DNA of 64,000 bases from PALSA-1003 sp963741315 (GCA_963741315.1 CAVUHK010000001.1:1-64000), one strand, 5' to 3'; counted from the stretch's first letter, positions 36,010 to 44,727 are shown. The notes: a model not told the origin generated them from the sequence alone. Translations and numbers: made by a program.

Positions 36010-36774
36010 TCATTGCGGATACTGCGGGATCGGCGCCGGTCGTGCTGCTGCGCCCTCCGGCACGACTTTCAACCACCCCATGGCGCACAGCGGCACCTGC
36101 GGATAGAAACCCGCAGGATCCTGACAGTAATACAGATATTCGCCACGACCCGACCACGGTTGCACCGTCGCAGCTGCGGGCGGCGGCGTCGCGGGCTGGT
36201 CACGCTGAATAAAAACCATCGGACTCGAGTCGAACGATACCGTTTGCACGGGCTGACTCCATACCGGACTGACCCCTGGCCACCACCACGCGCCAGGAAC
36301 TCCCCACCAGAAGCTTGCTGCCGGCCAGCCCCACCAGCCCCAGCCCGCATTGCTCCAACCCCAACCCCAACCGCCGCGCCAGCCGCAGTTCCAGCAGCCT
36401 CCATTCCAGCTGCTGCCGTGCCAGCCATTCCAGCCGCCGCCATGCCAGCCGTTACCGTTCCAGTTGCTGCCGCCGTGCCAGCCGCCACCATTCCAGCTGC
36501 CGCCACCGCCGTTCCAACTGCCGCCGCCGCCATGCCAGCCACCGCCGTTCCAGCTGCCGCCACCGCCATGCCAGCCGCCGCCGTTCCAGCTGCCGCCACC
36601 GCCGTGCCAGCTGCCGCCGGAAGATCCGCCACCCCAGCCGCCGCCCATGCCGCCGCCGCCGCGCATGCCGCCGCCACCACCACCGCCACCACCGCCTCGG
36701 GATTGCGCCGCCGCCATCCCGGCGCTGGTCACCGCAAACGTTGCCGCGATAATTGTAACTATTAGTTTCTTCAT
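36010..36774 (-). CDS. secreted Gly/Trp-rich repeat protein
   Basis: This is a 254-residue protein from ATG 36774 with AAGGAGG upstream and a signal peptide to about residue 24 (AGMAAAQSR). A poly-Gly run (27-36) leads into 12-residue repeats of the form SWNGGGWHGGGG (about 55-110) and then further Trp/Gly-rich sequence to about 170, unusually dense in Trp. The C-terminal 80 residues are ordinary and hold YLYYCQDPAGFYPQVPLC (C217, C230), a module I know from the ends of other secreted proteins. The His/Gly/Trp repeats might bind metal or surfaces. It is first in a pair with the glycine-zipper lipoprotein. Confidence 0.8.
   Translation of the reverse strand: MKKLIVTIIAATFAVTSAGMAAAQSRGGGGGGGGGGMRGGGGMGGGWGGGSSGGSWHGGGGSWNGGGWHGGGGSWNGGGWHGGGGSWNGGGGSWNGGGWHGGSNWNGNGWHGGGWNGWHGSSWNGGCWNCGWRGGWGWGWSNAGWGWWGWPAASFWWGVPGAWWWPGVSPVWSQPVQTVSFDSSPMVFIQRDQPATPPPAAATVQPWSGRGEYLYYCQDPAGFYPQVPLCAMGWLKVVPEGAAARPAPIPQYPQ
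36445..36612 (-). repeat. in-frame 36-base repeats encoding SWNGGGWHGGGG
   Basis: Imperfect 36-base units (12 codons) recur about four times within the Gly/Trp-rich gene, with shorter 15-base and variant units at the end. They stay in frame, so they expand or shrink the protein without breaking it. They are coding, not CRISPR. Confidence 0.8.
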
Positions 36775-36973
36775 GGAAATCCTCCTTACTTCGACGCTTC
36801 AACCCGCTAAACGTTCCAGCGCGATTTCGGTCGACAACACTAACTTGGAAATTAGCACCGCGCGGCGTGAATATCCACACCGTGCAGCTGTTTCTCGCGA
36901 CGGGAGCGCGTCCGGCGGCCACGGATTATTTGGTATCCTAGGCGGCTGAATCCCATCCGAAGGAAGCACGCTC

Positions 36974-37378
36974 ATGGCAACCGAGTCCACAGGCCGCGGC
37001 ATCGACGCAAAGATGGACGCTACGTCGCTTTATCGCGAGGAGATCTACACCGACCGCGCTGCCGGTACGATCCGGGTACTGACGCCGGTCACCCGCGACG
37101 GCGGTCCCGACCAGACGCGCACGGCAATCTATGTCGGCGAAGCGCAAATCATGACCAACATGGGTCCGATCCCGATCAGCTTCGAGATCGACGGAAAAAG
37201 TCTCGGCGAGGCGGTGCAGAAATACGGCGAAGCCGCCAAGGAAGGCATCGAGAACGCGGTGCGCGAATTGCAGGAAATGCGCAGGCAGCAGTCGTCGTCG
37301 ATCCTCGTTCCAGGGCAGACGCCCGGACTCGGCGCGGGATTGCCGCCCGTGGGTGGCGGCAAGATCAAGCTCGGCTGA
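36974..37378 (+). CDS. conserved small cytoplasmic protein, function unknown
   Basis: This is a 134-residue protein from ATG 36974 with AAGGAAG ten bases upstream. It has no signal peptide. The first ~80 residues look like a compact beta-rich domain (SLYREEIYTDRAAGTIRVLTP, then IYVGEAQIMTNMGPIPISFEI). A helix follows (GEAVQKYGEAAKEGIENAVRELQEMRRQ), then a Pro/Gly-rich tail ending in KIKLG. I recall near-identical proteins in other Betaproteobacteria annotated only as hypothetical. It is a single-gene unit convergent with the LysR gene. Confidence 0.75.
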   Translation: MATESTGRGIDAKMDATSLYREEIYTDRAAGTIRVLTPVTRDGGPDQTRTAIYVGEAQIMTNMGPIPISFEIDGKSLGEAVQKYGEAAKEGIENAVRELQEMRRQQSSSILVPGQTPGLGAGLPPVGGGKIKLG

Positions 37379-37402
37379 ATCCCGCGCGCGACGGCGCGTC
37401 GC

Positions 37403-38347
37403 TCACTTCGCGCCGCGGGACTTCCTCGCTGGCGCCGCTGGCAGGTCGAGGCCCCACTCCGGAACCGCAAAGCGCACTGCCAGAAAGTCGGCGAAGGCGC
37501 GAACCTTCGCCGAAAGGTGGCGCCGGCTGGGATAGACGACAGAGATGTTCGCCGGCGCCGGCGCGAACTCGCGCAGGATCGGCACGAGTCTGCCGGCGCG
37601 GACCAGCGGTCCGACAATGAAGTCCGGTTCGAGCGCGATGGCGACACCCTCCGCCGCCAGCGTCACCAAGAACTCCCCGCTGCTGGCGTGCACCGGCCCG
37701 CTGACGCGAACGCTTCGATCGCGTCCTTCCCGGTCGCGGAACGGCCACACGTTCTTCACCGGCAGGTACTCGTAGGTCATGCAGGCGTGCGCAACGAGTT
37801 CCTCCGGGGTGCGCGGTGCGCCGCGCAGCGCGAGATACGAGGGTGATGCGCAGCAGACGATGCGCATTTCGCCGATTTTCTTGCCCACCAGGTTCTGACT
37901 GCCGATCGCACCGATACGCACCGCCGCGTCAAATCCCTCGTCTACCAGATCGGTCGCGCGATCTGAAAGTTCGACGTCGAAGCGCATGTCCTGATAGCGC
38001 ACCATGAACTCCGCGATCGCCGGCGCGAGGTAACGCGTGCCGAAGGTGGTGCCGCAGGTCAGCCGCAGCGTACCGCGCGGCGCAACGGTGCCCGCGCCCG
38101 CGGATTGCTCGGCCTCCTCGAGGTCCGCGAGCAGCTGGACGCAGCGCTCGTAGAACACGCGGCCGCTTTCGGTCAGCGACAGTCGCCGCGTCGTGCGGTT
38201 GAGCAGGCGCGCGTCGAGATGCGCTTCGAGTTCGGACACCTGCCGCGATACTGCGGAAACCGACACGTCGAGCCGTTCGGCGGCGCCGACGAAGCTGCCG
38301 GACTCGACAACGCGGGCAAAGGCGGTGATGGCATGGAAGCGGTCCAT
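37403..38347 (-). CDS. LysR family transcriptional regulator
   Basis: This is a 314-residue protein from ATG 38347 (MDRFHAITAF), the usual LysR beginning; ATG 38359 adds four residues. The winged HTH covers residues 1-60 (FARVVESGSFVGAAERLDVSVSAVSRQVSELE), followed by the linker helix and the periplasmic-binding-like effector domain. It belongs to the CrgA/DsdC-like subgroup common in Proteobacteria. It diverges from the doxX-gstA genes, with an inverted repeat of LysR-box form between them, so it probably controls them and itself. Confidence 0.92.
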   Translation of the reverse strand: MDRFHAITAFARVVESGSFVGAAERLDVSVSAVSRQVSELEAHLDARLLNRTTRRLSLTESGRVFYERCVQLLADLEEAEQSAGAGTVAPRGTLRLTCGTTFGTRYLAPAIAEFMVRYQDMRFDVELSDRATDLVDEGFDAAVRIGAIGSQNLVGKKIGEMRIVCCASPSYLALRGAPRTPEELVAHACMTYEYLPVKNVWPFRDREGRDRSVRVSGPVHASSGEFLVTLAAEGVAIALEPDFIVGPLVRAGRLVPILREFAPAPANISVVYPSRRHLSAKVRAFADFLAVRFAVPEWGLDLPAAPARKSRGAK

Positions 38348-38361
38348 GAGCGTGAACATTG

Positions 38362-38376
38362 TTGCATATCACGCAA
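38362..38376. promoter_or_regulatory. LysR-box candidate between lysR and doxX
   Basis: TTGC-N7-GCAA (38362-38365 and 38373-38376) contains a T-N11-A core with inverted arms, the classical LysR-type recognition form. It lies 15 bases upstream of the LysR start, fitting autoregulation and control of the divergent doxX gene. Confidence 0.5.
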
Positions 38377-38469
38377 TAGTTATTCAACTCCAGCACTATT
38401 TATCCCGTAGCGCGCAAGGCTTATTGTTCGATCACCGCGCCACGACGGCGCTCTCAATGGAAAAGGATC

Positions 38470-38901
38470 ATGAACGAATCGCATCAGACTCACATCGCCG
38501 CCGCCATCCTGCGCGTGGGGCTCGGCGTTATGTTCGTCGCACACGCCCTGTTGAAGATTTTCGTGTTCACCGTTCCGGGCACCGTCCAGTTCTTCCAATC
38601 GGTCGGCCTGCCCGGCGCGTTTGCGTACGTGACCATCGCGGCCGAACTCGTCGGCGGCGTAATGCTGATACTCGGCGTCTATACCCGCGTCGTTGCACTG
38701 GCGTTGCTGCCGGTGCTGCTCGGCGCCCTGTGGGTGCACTCCGGAAACGGCTGGCTGTTCACTTCGGCCAACGGTGGCTGGGAGTATCCTGCGTTCCTCG
38801 CGCTGGCTGCGGTGGTTGTTGCGGTGCTGGGCGGCGGTCGCTACGCGCTGCGCTCCGAAGCTCGCGAATTTGCCCATCGGCGTGGGCTGCAAAGCGCCTG
38901 A
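38470..38901 (+). CDS. DoxX family membrane protein
   Basis: This is a 143-residue integral membrane protein with four hydrophobic helices. The family features AAILRVGLGVMFVAHALLKIFVF and AAELVGGVMLILGVYTRVVALAL are clear. DoxX proteins are quinone-linked or detoxification-associated membrane proteins whose role outside Acidianus thiosulfate:quinone oxidoreductase is unclear. In Proteobacteria doxX is often regulated by a divergent LysR and linked to glutathione transferase, as here. gstA begins 40 bases downstream. Confidence 0.9.
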   Translation: MNESHQTHIAAAILRVGLGVMFVAHALLKIFVFTVPGTVQFFQSVGLPGAFAYVTIAAELVGGVMLILGVYTRVVALALLPVLLGALWVHSGNGWLFTSANGGWEYPAFLALAAVVVAVLGGGRYALRSEAREFAHRRGLQSA

Positions 38902-38941
38902 TACCGTCAGATCGAAAACCTCAATCGTCAAGGATATCGCC

Positions 38942-39565
38942 ATGAAGCTCTACTACTCCCCCGGCGCCTGCTCGCTGTCGCCGCACATCGCGTTGCTCGA
39001 AGCCGGCCTGGCTTTCACGCCGGTCAAGACCAGCACCAAGACGCACAAGCTCGACGACGGCACCGACTTCTACACCATCAACGCCAAGGGCTACGTGCCG
39101 GTGCTCGAACTCGACAGCGGCGAATGCCTCACCGAGGGCCCCGCCATCGTCCAGTACATCGCCGACCGCAATCCGGGTTCGGGCCTGGCGCCCGCAGCCG
39201 GCAGCCTTGAGCGCTATCGTCTCCAGGAGTGGCTCAACTTCATCACTTCCGAGCTGCACAAGCAGTACGGGCCGATGTTCGTGCCGACCACACCGGCCGA
39301 ATACAAGACCAGCCTGATCGAGAAGATCGGCAAGCGCTACGACTGGCTGGCGGAACAGTTGAAGGGCAAGGACTACCTGATGGGCAAGCAGTTCACCGTC
39401 GCCGACGCCTATCTCTACACCGTCATGCGCTGGTCGTCCTTCGTCGGCATCGACCTTGCCAAGTGGCCGGTTCTGGCCGCTTACGAGGCGCGGGTCGCGG
39501 CGCGGCCGAAAGTGCGGGAAGCGATGATTGCCGAGGGACTGGTGAAGCACGCAGTCACCGCCTGA
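38942..39565 (+). CDS. gstA: glutathione transferase, beta class
   Basis: This is a 207-residue cytosolic enzyme with the N-terminal thioredoxin fold MKLYYSPGACSLSPHIAL. Cys10 is the beta-class catalytic cysteine. The all-alpha C-terminal domain carries KQFTVADAYLYTVMRW, a standard N-capping motif. It conjugates or reduces electrophiles using glutathione, whose synthesis enzyme GshA is also in the window. The gene follows doxX by 40 bases, so both probably answer to the divergent LysR. A GC-rich hairpin lies beyond its stop. Confidence 0.93.
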   Translation: MKLYYSPGACSLSPHIALLEAGLAFTPVKTSTKTHKLDDGTDFYTINAKGYVPVLELDSGECLTEGPAIVQYIADRNPGSGLAPAAGSLERYRLQEWLNFITSELHKQYGPMFVPTTPAEYKTSLIEKIGKRYDWLAEQLKGKDYLMGKQFTVADAYLYTVMRWSSFVGIDLAKWPVLAAYEARVAARPKVREAMIAEGLVKHAVTA

Positions 39566-39583
39566 GCGAACTCGCAATCGACC

Positions 39584-39610
39584 GCCACCGCGCCAACATC
39601 GCGCGGTGGC
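39584..39610 (+). terminator. GC-rich hairpin after gstA
   Basis: GCCACCGCGC (39584-39593) pairs with GCGCGGTGGC (39601-39610) around a 7-base loop. It lies 18 bases past the gstA stop but has no T-tract, so it may slow or end transcription only weakly. Confidence 0.4.
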
Positions 39611-39625
39611 ATCGAGCCGACAAAC

Positions 39626-40432
39626 ATGAATCCACTGCCGACACTCTTTCTTTCGCATGGCTCGCCCATGCACGCTGTGCAGCCAGGAGCGGCGAGCGAC
39701 GCTTGGGCGGAGCTCGGCCGCACGCTGCCGCGGCCGCGCGCGCTGCTGGTCGCTTCGGCGCACTGGGAGACCTCGGTGCCGATGCTTACCGGAAACGCGA
39801 AGCCGCAGACGATTCACGATTTCGGCGGATTTCCCGAGGAACTCTACCGTGAGCAGTATCCCGCGCCCGGCGCGCCCGCGCTCGCCGCGGAAGTCGTGGC
39901 GCTGCTCAAGCGCGCCGAAATCGCGGCCGGCATCGACGGCTGTCGCGGACTCGACCACGGTACGTGGGTGCCGCTGAAATGGATGTATCCCGACCGATCG
40001 ATTCCGGTGGTGCAGTTGTCGCTGCAGCCGGAGCGCGGCACCGCGCATCACCTGCGGTTGGGCCGCGCGCTGGCGCCGCTCGCCGACGATGGCGTGCTGA
40101 TCATCGGGTCGGGCCATACCACGCACAACCTGCGCGACTGGATGACCAACCGGGCGCGAACCCAACCGCTAAGCTACGCCGAAGCGTTTGCGCAATGGGT
40201 CAACGAACGGCTGGAAGCACACGACGAGGAAGCGCTGCTCGAGTACCGCGAGCGGGCGCCCGACGCGGTGCGCGCGCATCCGACCGAGGAGCATTTCCTG
40301 CCGCTGTTCGTCGCGTTGGGCGCGGCGGGAAGCGGGGCGCGCGTCGAGCGCGTGGTCAGCGGCTTCGAAGGCGGCGCGATGGCGATGGATTCGTACCTGT
40401 TCGCGCCAGCCGCCGCGCTGGCTGCGCACTGA
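39626..40432 (+). CDS. class III extradiol dioxygenase (4,5-DOPA dioxygenase / YgiD family)
   Basis: This is a 268-residue protein. The metal-site histidines are visible: H11 in LFLSHGSPM, H46 in VASAHWET and H164/H167 in GSGHTTHNL, all typical of the LigB-fold YgiD/DODA group. E. coli YgiD cleaves L-DOPA in vitro and binds zinc, so its natural reaction is unsettled. The C-terminal end GGAMAMDSYLF is family-typical. It lies 60 bases after gstA and may share its transcript. Confidence 0.92.
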   Translation: MNPLPTLFLSHGSPMHAVQPGAASDAWAELGRTLPRPRALLVASAHWETSVPMLTGNAKPQTIHDFGGFPEELYREQYPAPGAPALAAEVVALLKRAEIAAGIDGCRGLDHGTWVPLKWMYPDRSIPVVQLSLQPERGTAHHLRLGRALAPLADDGVLIIGSGHTTHNLRDWMTNRARTQPLSYAEAFAQWVNERLEAHDEEALLEYRERAPDAVRAHPTEEHFLPLFVALGAAGSGARVERVVSGFEGGAMAMDSYLFAPAAALAAH

Positions 40433-40456
40433 CCGGCGCCGTCGAATCCTGCCTTG

Positions 40457-41143
40457 TCAGTGGAGTCGCTGCCGGCCCTTGCGTGACGCCTCGCGCCGCT
40501 GCGCGCGCCGTTGCTCGCGATTGGGCGAGTCGGTGCGATTGCGGTCCTGCCAGAAGCGGAAGATCAGCACCGCGGCGACCGGCAGCTCGTCGATCATGTC
40601 GAGGCGCTTTTCTTCGCTGTCGACCCAATCGAGATACTCCGGATCGTGGTCGCCGTAGGCCAGCGCCTCGATCGGCAGCATCCAGTCGCGCGTCATGTCC
40701 TCGGCGTAGAGCGCTTCCCATGATTCCTCGCGCAGCAGCACGCCGGTCATGTAACCCTCGCACCACGCACTCGCCTCGGGCGGGCTGCGATCCTCGCGCA
40801 AAGTCTCTTCGGATTGATAGAGCAGCGGCTTGAAGCGGGTCGGCGATTCGGCCAGGGTGTTGCGAATGCTCTGCTGCAGCCGCAGTACCAGCGACAGGAT
40901 ACGTTCCGCCTGCTCGTTGTTCTGGAACGCGGGCGCCACCGTGCGCTGACTGTCGCTCCACACCACGGGCAGCCATTCGGATGGCTGGATGACTTCAGGA
41001 CCACTGACCGTCGCGGTCAGGAAGCCATCGAGCATCTCCAGGTCCATGCAATCCTGCGGCACCGAGCCTGAGCCCAGGAATACTTCGAGCTCGTCGTAGT
41101 CGACGTCGTTGAGCGGTTCGTCGAGCTTGTTCACTTCGGTCAT
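40457..41143 (-). CDS. UPF0149 (YecA/YgfB) family protein
   Basis: This is a 228-residue protein from ATG 41143. It opens with the family block LNDVDYDELEVFLGSGSVPQDCMDLEMLDGFLTA and a conserved SEWLPVVW. A second helix-rich domain follows (WCEGYMTGVLLR, then DWMLPIEALAYGD), and it ends with an Arg-rich tail. Unlike YecA proper it has no SecA-type zinc tail. The function of the family is unknown. It converges with the DODA-type gene and lies upstream of no obvious partner. Confidence 0.87.
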   Translation of the reverse strand: MTEVNKLDEPLNDVDYDELEVFLGSGSVPQDCMDLEMLDGFLTATVSGPEVIQPSEWLPVVWSDSQRTVAPAFQNNEQAERILSLVLRLQQSIRNTLAESPTRFKPLLYQSEETLREDRSPPEASAWCEGYMTGVLLREESWEALYAEDMTRDWMLPIEALAYGDHDPEYLDWVDSEEKRLDMIDELPVAAVLIFRFWQDRNRTDSPNREQRRAQRREASRKGRQRLH

Positions 41144-41216
41144 GGCGATAGGCTTCCGTACAGGGTCGGCAATGATGAGCCGGTCGGCCTGCGAATGCAA
41201 ATCCGATCTGTGCGAC

Positions 41217-42284
41217 TCAAAGCTGCGCGCGAGCAGCGTGCGCGGCGTTGAGCGCCGCCGCGAACAGCAGCACCGCGCCAGCCTGGTGTGCCGCTGCAAA
41301 TGCGAGAGGCACCACCAGCAACAGGGTCGCAATGCCCAGAGCGAGCTGGATCGCGAGCATTATCAGCAGCAGCACCACCGCTCGGCGGGTCGCGATACCG
41401 GCTGCCGGTGTGCGCTTCACGCGCCACCCGTAGAGCGGAATCAACAGGAACAGCAGCAGCGCGATCGCCCGGTGATCGAATTGCACCGTCGCCATGTTGT
41501 TGACGAAATTCAGGTACCACGGGTCGATGGAGAGAATTTCCGGCGGGACGATGTGGCCGTTCATCAGCGGAAAGGTGTTGTAGGCGAATCCGGCGCGGAT
41601 GCCCGCGACCAGCCCGCCCGAGAGCGCCATCAGGAATACCACCACGGTAAGCGCGGTGGCGAACCGCGCGAGGCCGGTCGAAGCTCCATCGCCGCGTCGG
41701 GCCATTGGACGCAGCAACGACAGCGCAGTCCAGAACATCGCGGCAAAAATGATCAGCGCCAACCCGAGGTGCGCGGTGAGCCGCAGCTGCGACACGCGCG
41801 GGTCGTCGACCAGGCCGCTTTGCACCATGTACCAACCGAGCGCCCCCTGCAGGCCGCCGAGCGCGAAGATGCCCATCAGGCGCGGCAGGTAGCCCGGTGG
41901 AATCCGGCGACGCACGACAAACCACAGCAGCGGCACGAAAAACACCACTCCGATCGCGCGACCGAGCAGGCGGTGAAAATATTCCCACCAGAAGATGTTC
42001 TTGAATGCGTCCAGCGTCATGCCGCGATTGACCTGTGCGTATTCCGGGGTCGCCTGATACTTGGTGAAGGCTTCGTTCCAGTCCGCCGTGGTCAGTGGCG
42101 GCAGTGTGCCCACGATCGGCTGCCACTCGGTGATCGACAGGCCGGAATGGGTCAGACGCGTCACCCCGCCGACGATGATCATCGCGAACACCAGCGCGCA
42201 GCAAACGAGCAGCCATAGCGCGACCGCGCGCGCATGGCCAGGCTGCCGGCGCAACCAAGCTTCTGCGTCGCTCGACTGGCGCAT
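41217..42284 (-). CDS. ctaA: haem A synthase, COX15/CtaA family
   Basis: This 355-residue membrane enzyme starts at ATG 42284; the longer frame adds 24 residues without homologous character. It converts haem O to haem A for cytochrome c oxidase. Eight helices are visible, with the conserved histidines in FWWEYFHRLLGR, RLTAHLGLAL, VQFDHRAIAL and AAHQAGAVLL. The set is of the mitochondrial/alpha-proteobacterial type. It ends the copper-related gene run on this strand (CopC, CopD upstream), matching the need of cytochrome oxidase for both haem A and copper. Haem O synthase is not in the window. Confidence 0.93.
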   Translation of the reverse strand: MRQSSDAEAWLRRQPGHARAVALWLLVCCALVFAMIIVGGVTRLTHSGLSITEWQPIVGTLPPLTTADWNEAFTKYQATPEYAQVNRGMTLDAFKNIFWWEYFHRLLGRAIGVVFFVPLLWFVVRRRIPPGYLPRLMGIFALGGLQGALGWYMVQSGLVDDPRVSQLRLTAHLGLALIIFAAMFWTALSLLRPMARRGDGASTGLARFATALTVVVFLMALSGGLVAGIRAGFAYNTFPLMNGHIVPPEILSIDPWYLNFVNNMATVQFDHRAIALLLFLLIPLYGWRVKRTPAAGIATRRAVVLLLIMLAIQLALGIATLLLVVPLAFAAAHQAGAVLLFAAALNAAHAARAQL

Positions 42285-42374
42285 GTTTCCAACAGATTGC
42301 GATATATCCACGATGTCGATTCTGCCACAGCGACGCGACCACGATCGGGCCGTCAATCGCGTGTCGCTTGCTTG

Positions 42375-43352
42375 CTACATCTCATGCACGTGGACTGAAG
42401 GCATCGCGTGCAACCCTGGCGGCAGGGTGCCAAGCGCTCCGACGATCACCAGGATCACCAGTCCAATGGCGGCCTCGACCAGACAATTGCGCTGGAGCTG
42501 GCGCCGGGCACTGGCGGCATCGCGCTCGATCGAGAGGCGAGGTGTAAGACGCAGACGATTGAACAGCGCAATGCATACCATCGCGACAAAAAGGGCCATC
42601 TTCAACAACAGCAAGTGGCCGTAGTCGGTTGCGAGCAGGGCCTGCACGCTGCCAGCCAGCAACCAGGTGTTGACCGAACCTGTCGCCAGCAATGTGCCCA
42701 CGGCAATCACGCCGAGCGTCGAGAAGCGCAGGGTGGCAGCGCGGGTGACGGAGGCAACGGCTGGATCGGTGGCGCCGCGCGCGGCGGCAAAGAGCAGCGC
42801 GAGTGGCAGCAGACCTCCGAGCCACGCGCCCGCCGCGACGAGATGCAATGCGTCGACCGCAACGTGCACGTTGCCGGCAAGCCCGGGCGTTCCCGATGCG
42901 TGCCCCGACCAGGCGAGACTGCCGAGGAATAGCAACGCCAGCGTCGCCAGCAGTGCGGGCAGGCAATTGCGGGAAGCGGCGTGTCGTCGCGCAGTCGCGA
43001 CCAAACCGCCCGCCAGCAGCAAGGCCATCGCCAGACGCGCATTCCAATCCGCTCCGAAACGGGTGTGTGCCAGCACGCGCCAGACGATGTCGCCGGAGAA
43101 AATGTCCGCAAGCGATTGGCCACCGATATCGGCGGCGGTGATGAGCAGCCACGCGACTCCGGACAGCACCGCCGCCCCTAGGCTGGTCCAAGCAACACGC
43201 AGCCAACAAGGCCGCCACGTATCGAATGACAGTTGCGCCCGCGCGCGCCGCAATGCCGGTCCGACGACGCAGGCGTCGAAGACAAGCGTGCCGGCGAGCA
43301 CAATGCTCGAAGCAAAGTGGGTCGCGCGGACCGCGATCAGCAAATCACTCAA
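42375..43352 (-). CDS. copD: copper resistance protein CopD
   Basis: This 325-residue inner-membrane protein has about eight helices. The start is TTG 43352 with GGAG eight bases upstream. Family features are RATHFASSIVLAGTLVFD at the N-terminus, a conserved ALHLVAAGAWLGGLLPLAL helix and DYGHLLLLKMALF. CopD is thought to take copper from periplasmic CopC and move it into the cytoplasm or to oxidase assembly. CopC is encoded just upstream (34 bases), so the pair probably works together. Confidence 0.92.
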   Translation of the reverse strand: MSDLLIAVRATHFASSIVLAGTLVFDACVVGPALRRARAQLSFDTWRPCWLRVAWTSLGAAVLSGVAWLLITAADIGGQSLADIFSGDIVWRVLAHTRFGADWNARLAMALLLAGGLVATARRHAASRNCLPALLATLALLFLGSLAWSGHASGTPGLAGNVHVAVDALHLVAAGAWLGGLLPLALLFAAARGATDPAVASVTRAATLRFSTLGVIAVGTLLATGSVNTWLLAGSVQALLATDYGHLLLLKMALFVAMVCIALFNRLRLTPRLSIERDAASARRQLQRNCLVEAAIGLVILVIVGALGTLPPGLHAMPSVHVHEM

Positions 43353-43386
43353 TCGTTCTCCGCCCGGTCAGTCGCCGCGCGCGTGC

Positions 43387-43743
43387 TCAGGGGGTTTCGA
43401 CGCCGAAACTGAACGCGCCTTCGGTGCTGTGCGTGTCGACCGACAGCACACGCCACGTCACCCGATACCGCCCTGCGCCAATCGCACGCAACGGCACGCG
43501 AATCACGTTGCCGTTGAAACTGGGCTTGCCCGCGTCCACGCGTTGACCGGCAGCATCGGTGATCGTAACGGTGGAAAATGCCGGCTCGAGATCCTGCGTG
43601 AACTGCAACACAAGCACAGTAGGCGCAGTGCGAACGTTGCTTCCGACGCGTGGCTCGGCATTGTCCAGAAACGCGTGCGCGACGGCGGCGCCGGCATGAA
43701 GCGCCAACACCGCTGCAACTGCCGCAACCCGGGCGATGCGCAC
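43387..43743 (-). CDS. copC: periplasmic copper-binding protein CopC
   Basis: This is a 118-residue protein from GTG 43743, one base after the TGA of the upstream gene. The signal peptide ends before H23, so mature CopC starts HAFLDNAEP with the N-terminal His that binds Cu(II). The partner residues D103 and H105 (SVDTHSTEG) complete the Cu(II) brace. The Met-rich Cu(I) site of some CopC proteins is absent, so this is a Cu(II)-only type. It is followed by CopD. Confidence 0.92.
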   Translation of the reverse strand: MRIARVAAVAAVLALHAGAAVAHAFLDNAEPRVGSNVRTAPTVLVLQFTQDLEPAFSTVTITDAAGQRVDAGKPSFNGNVIRVPLRAIGAGRYRVTWRVLSVDTHSTEGAFSFGVETP

Positions 43744-43744
43744 G

Positions 43745-44719
43745 TCAGTTACCCAGCGGCGACTTCGCTGACACCATCGAACTGCTGAAAATCGGCTTGC
43801 CAATGCCGCTCGGGAACAGATCGTCGAGGTACAAATGCAGTTGTGCAATCACGCCCACCCCGGTGCCGCTGGCGCGATTGACGGGAATGATCGCCTCGAT
43901 ACCGACCTGAAAATTCCTGCCCACCCAGATGACTCCCGGGCTAACGGTCCCCGTCGTCCCGATTCCCGACCCGTGGTAGTTGGACACGGGTGTCTGGAAT
44001 TGGAATTCGACGATCGGGACCAGCCGATTGAAGAAGTCCGACAAGCCGAGGTCGACGACGTTCGCCTTCAGATACGGCATGCTGTATTGCAGCGATCCGC
44101 CGTAAGTCAGGAACCGCGGATTCAACTCGATGATCGTGTCGCCGCTGTCCGCATCGATCGACGTGATCGACGACTTGCTGGGGATGGAATAGCCGAGTTG
44201 CCCGGTAAACGCCAAGGGTCGTGCCAAGTTCATGTTGTCCGGCAAGCCGCCAAAGCCCTGGCCGAGGTACAGCGTCGGCGTGTAGGCACTGAACGATTCG
44301 GCACCGATCTTCGAGCTGCCGGTATGTCCGAATTCAACCACCAGCGCGCCCGACATCACCGACTCCCGCGCGGCGTCGGTCAGAAACTGGTACTGCAGGC
44401 TGGCTTCGAGGTTCTGGAATCCAGAGACACGCGAAGCGCCGGCCGGACTGAGCTGGGTCCACGCGGTGCCGATTGAGAAGCCGAATTTGTCGGTGATGCG
44501 CTTGGAAAACTCCGCCGAGACGTCGAATTGCCGGGTCGATGGGTCGTCGCCGTTCTTGAAGCTCGCGAGGGTCGGGAAGGCAAGTTCATCGGCCACACAG
44601 GGATCGTCGATGGTCAGCGTCGCCGGAAAAAATCGCGCGCCGACGACGCAGTGGGCGTTCGCCTGCGCACATGCGACGAGCACGATCACGCCGGTCAACA
44701 CACGGTGCAATGCAATCAT
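43745..44719 (-). CDS. exported, probably outer-membrane beta-barrel protein in the copper operon
   Basis: This is a 324-residue protein from ATG 44719; the open frame extends further upstream but overlaps the PCu(A)C gene. A signal peptide runs to about residue 23 (CAQANAHCVV). The rest has alternating polar and aromatic strands (AFTGQLGYSIPSKS, SNYHGSGIGTTG, GVIWVGRNFQVGIEAIIP) and ends in a short strand, the look of an outer-membrane barrel. I do not know a specific family. It sits between PCu(A)C and CopC, with its TGA ending one base before the CopC start, so it is translated in one operon and may pass or sense copper. Confidence 0.75.
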   Translation of the reverse strand: MIALHRVLTGVIVLVACAQANAHCVVGARFFPATLTIDDPCVADELAFPTLASFKNGDDPSTRQFDVSAEFSKRITDKFGFSIGTAWTQLSPAGASRVSGFQNLEASLQYQFLTDAARESVMSGALVVEFGHTGSSKIGAESFSAYTPTLYLGQGFGGLPDNMNLARPLAFTGQLGYSIPSKSSITSIDADSGDTIIELNPRFLTYGGSLQYSMPYLKANVVDLGLSDFFNRLVPIVEFQFQTPVSNYHGSGIGTTGTVSPGVIWVGRNFQVGIEAIIPVNRASGTGVGVIAQLHLYLDDLFPSGIGKPIFSSSMVSAKSPLGN

Positions 44720-44727
44720 GTTCGTCC

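Noticed and set aside
36445..36612. CRISPR-like periodic repeats
   Set aside because: Period is 36 bases with no unique spacers, and every unit is in frame inside a protein gene.
36350..36949. Pro/Gln/Cys-rich 199-residue frame (plus strand)
   Set aside because: It is the complement of the Gly/Trp repeats. The minus-strand gene has a signal peptide, ribosome-binding site and a normal C-terminal domain.
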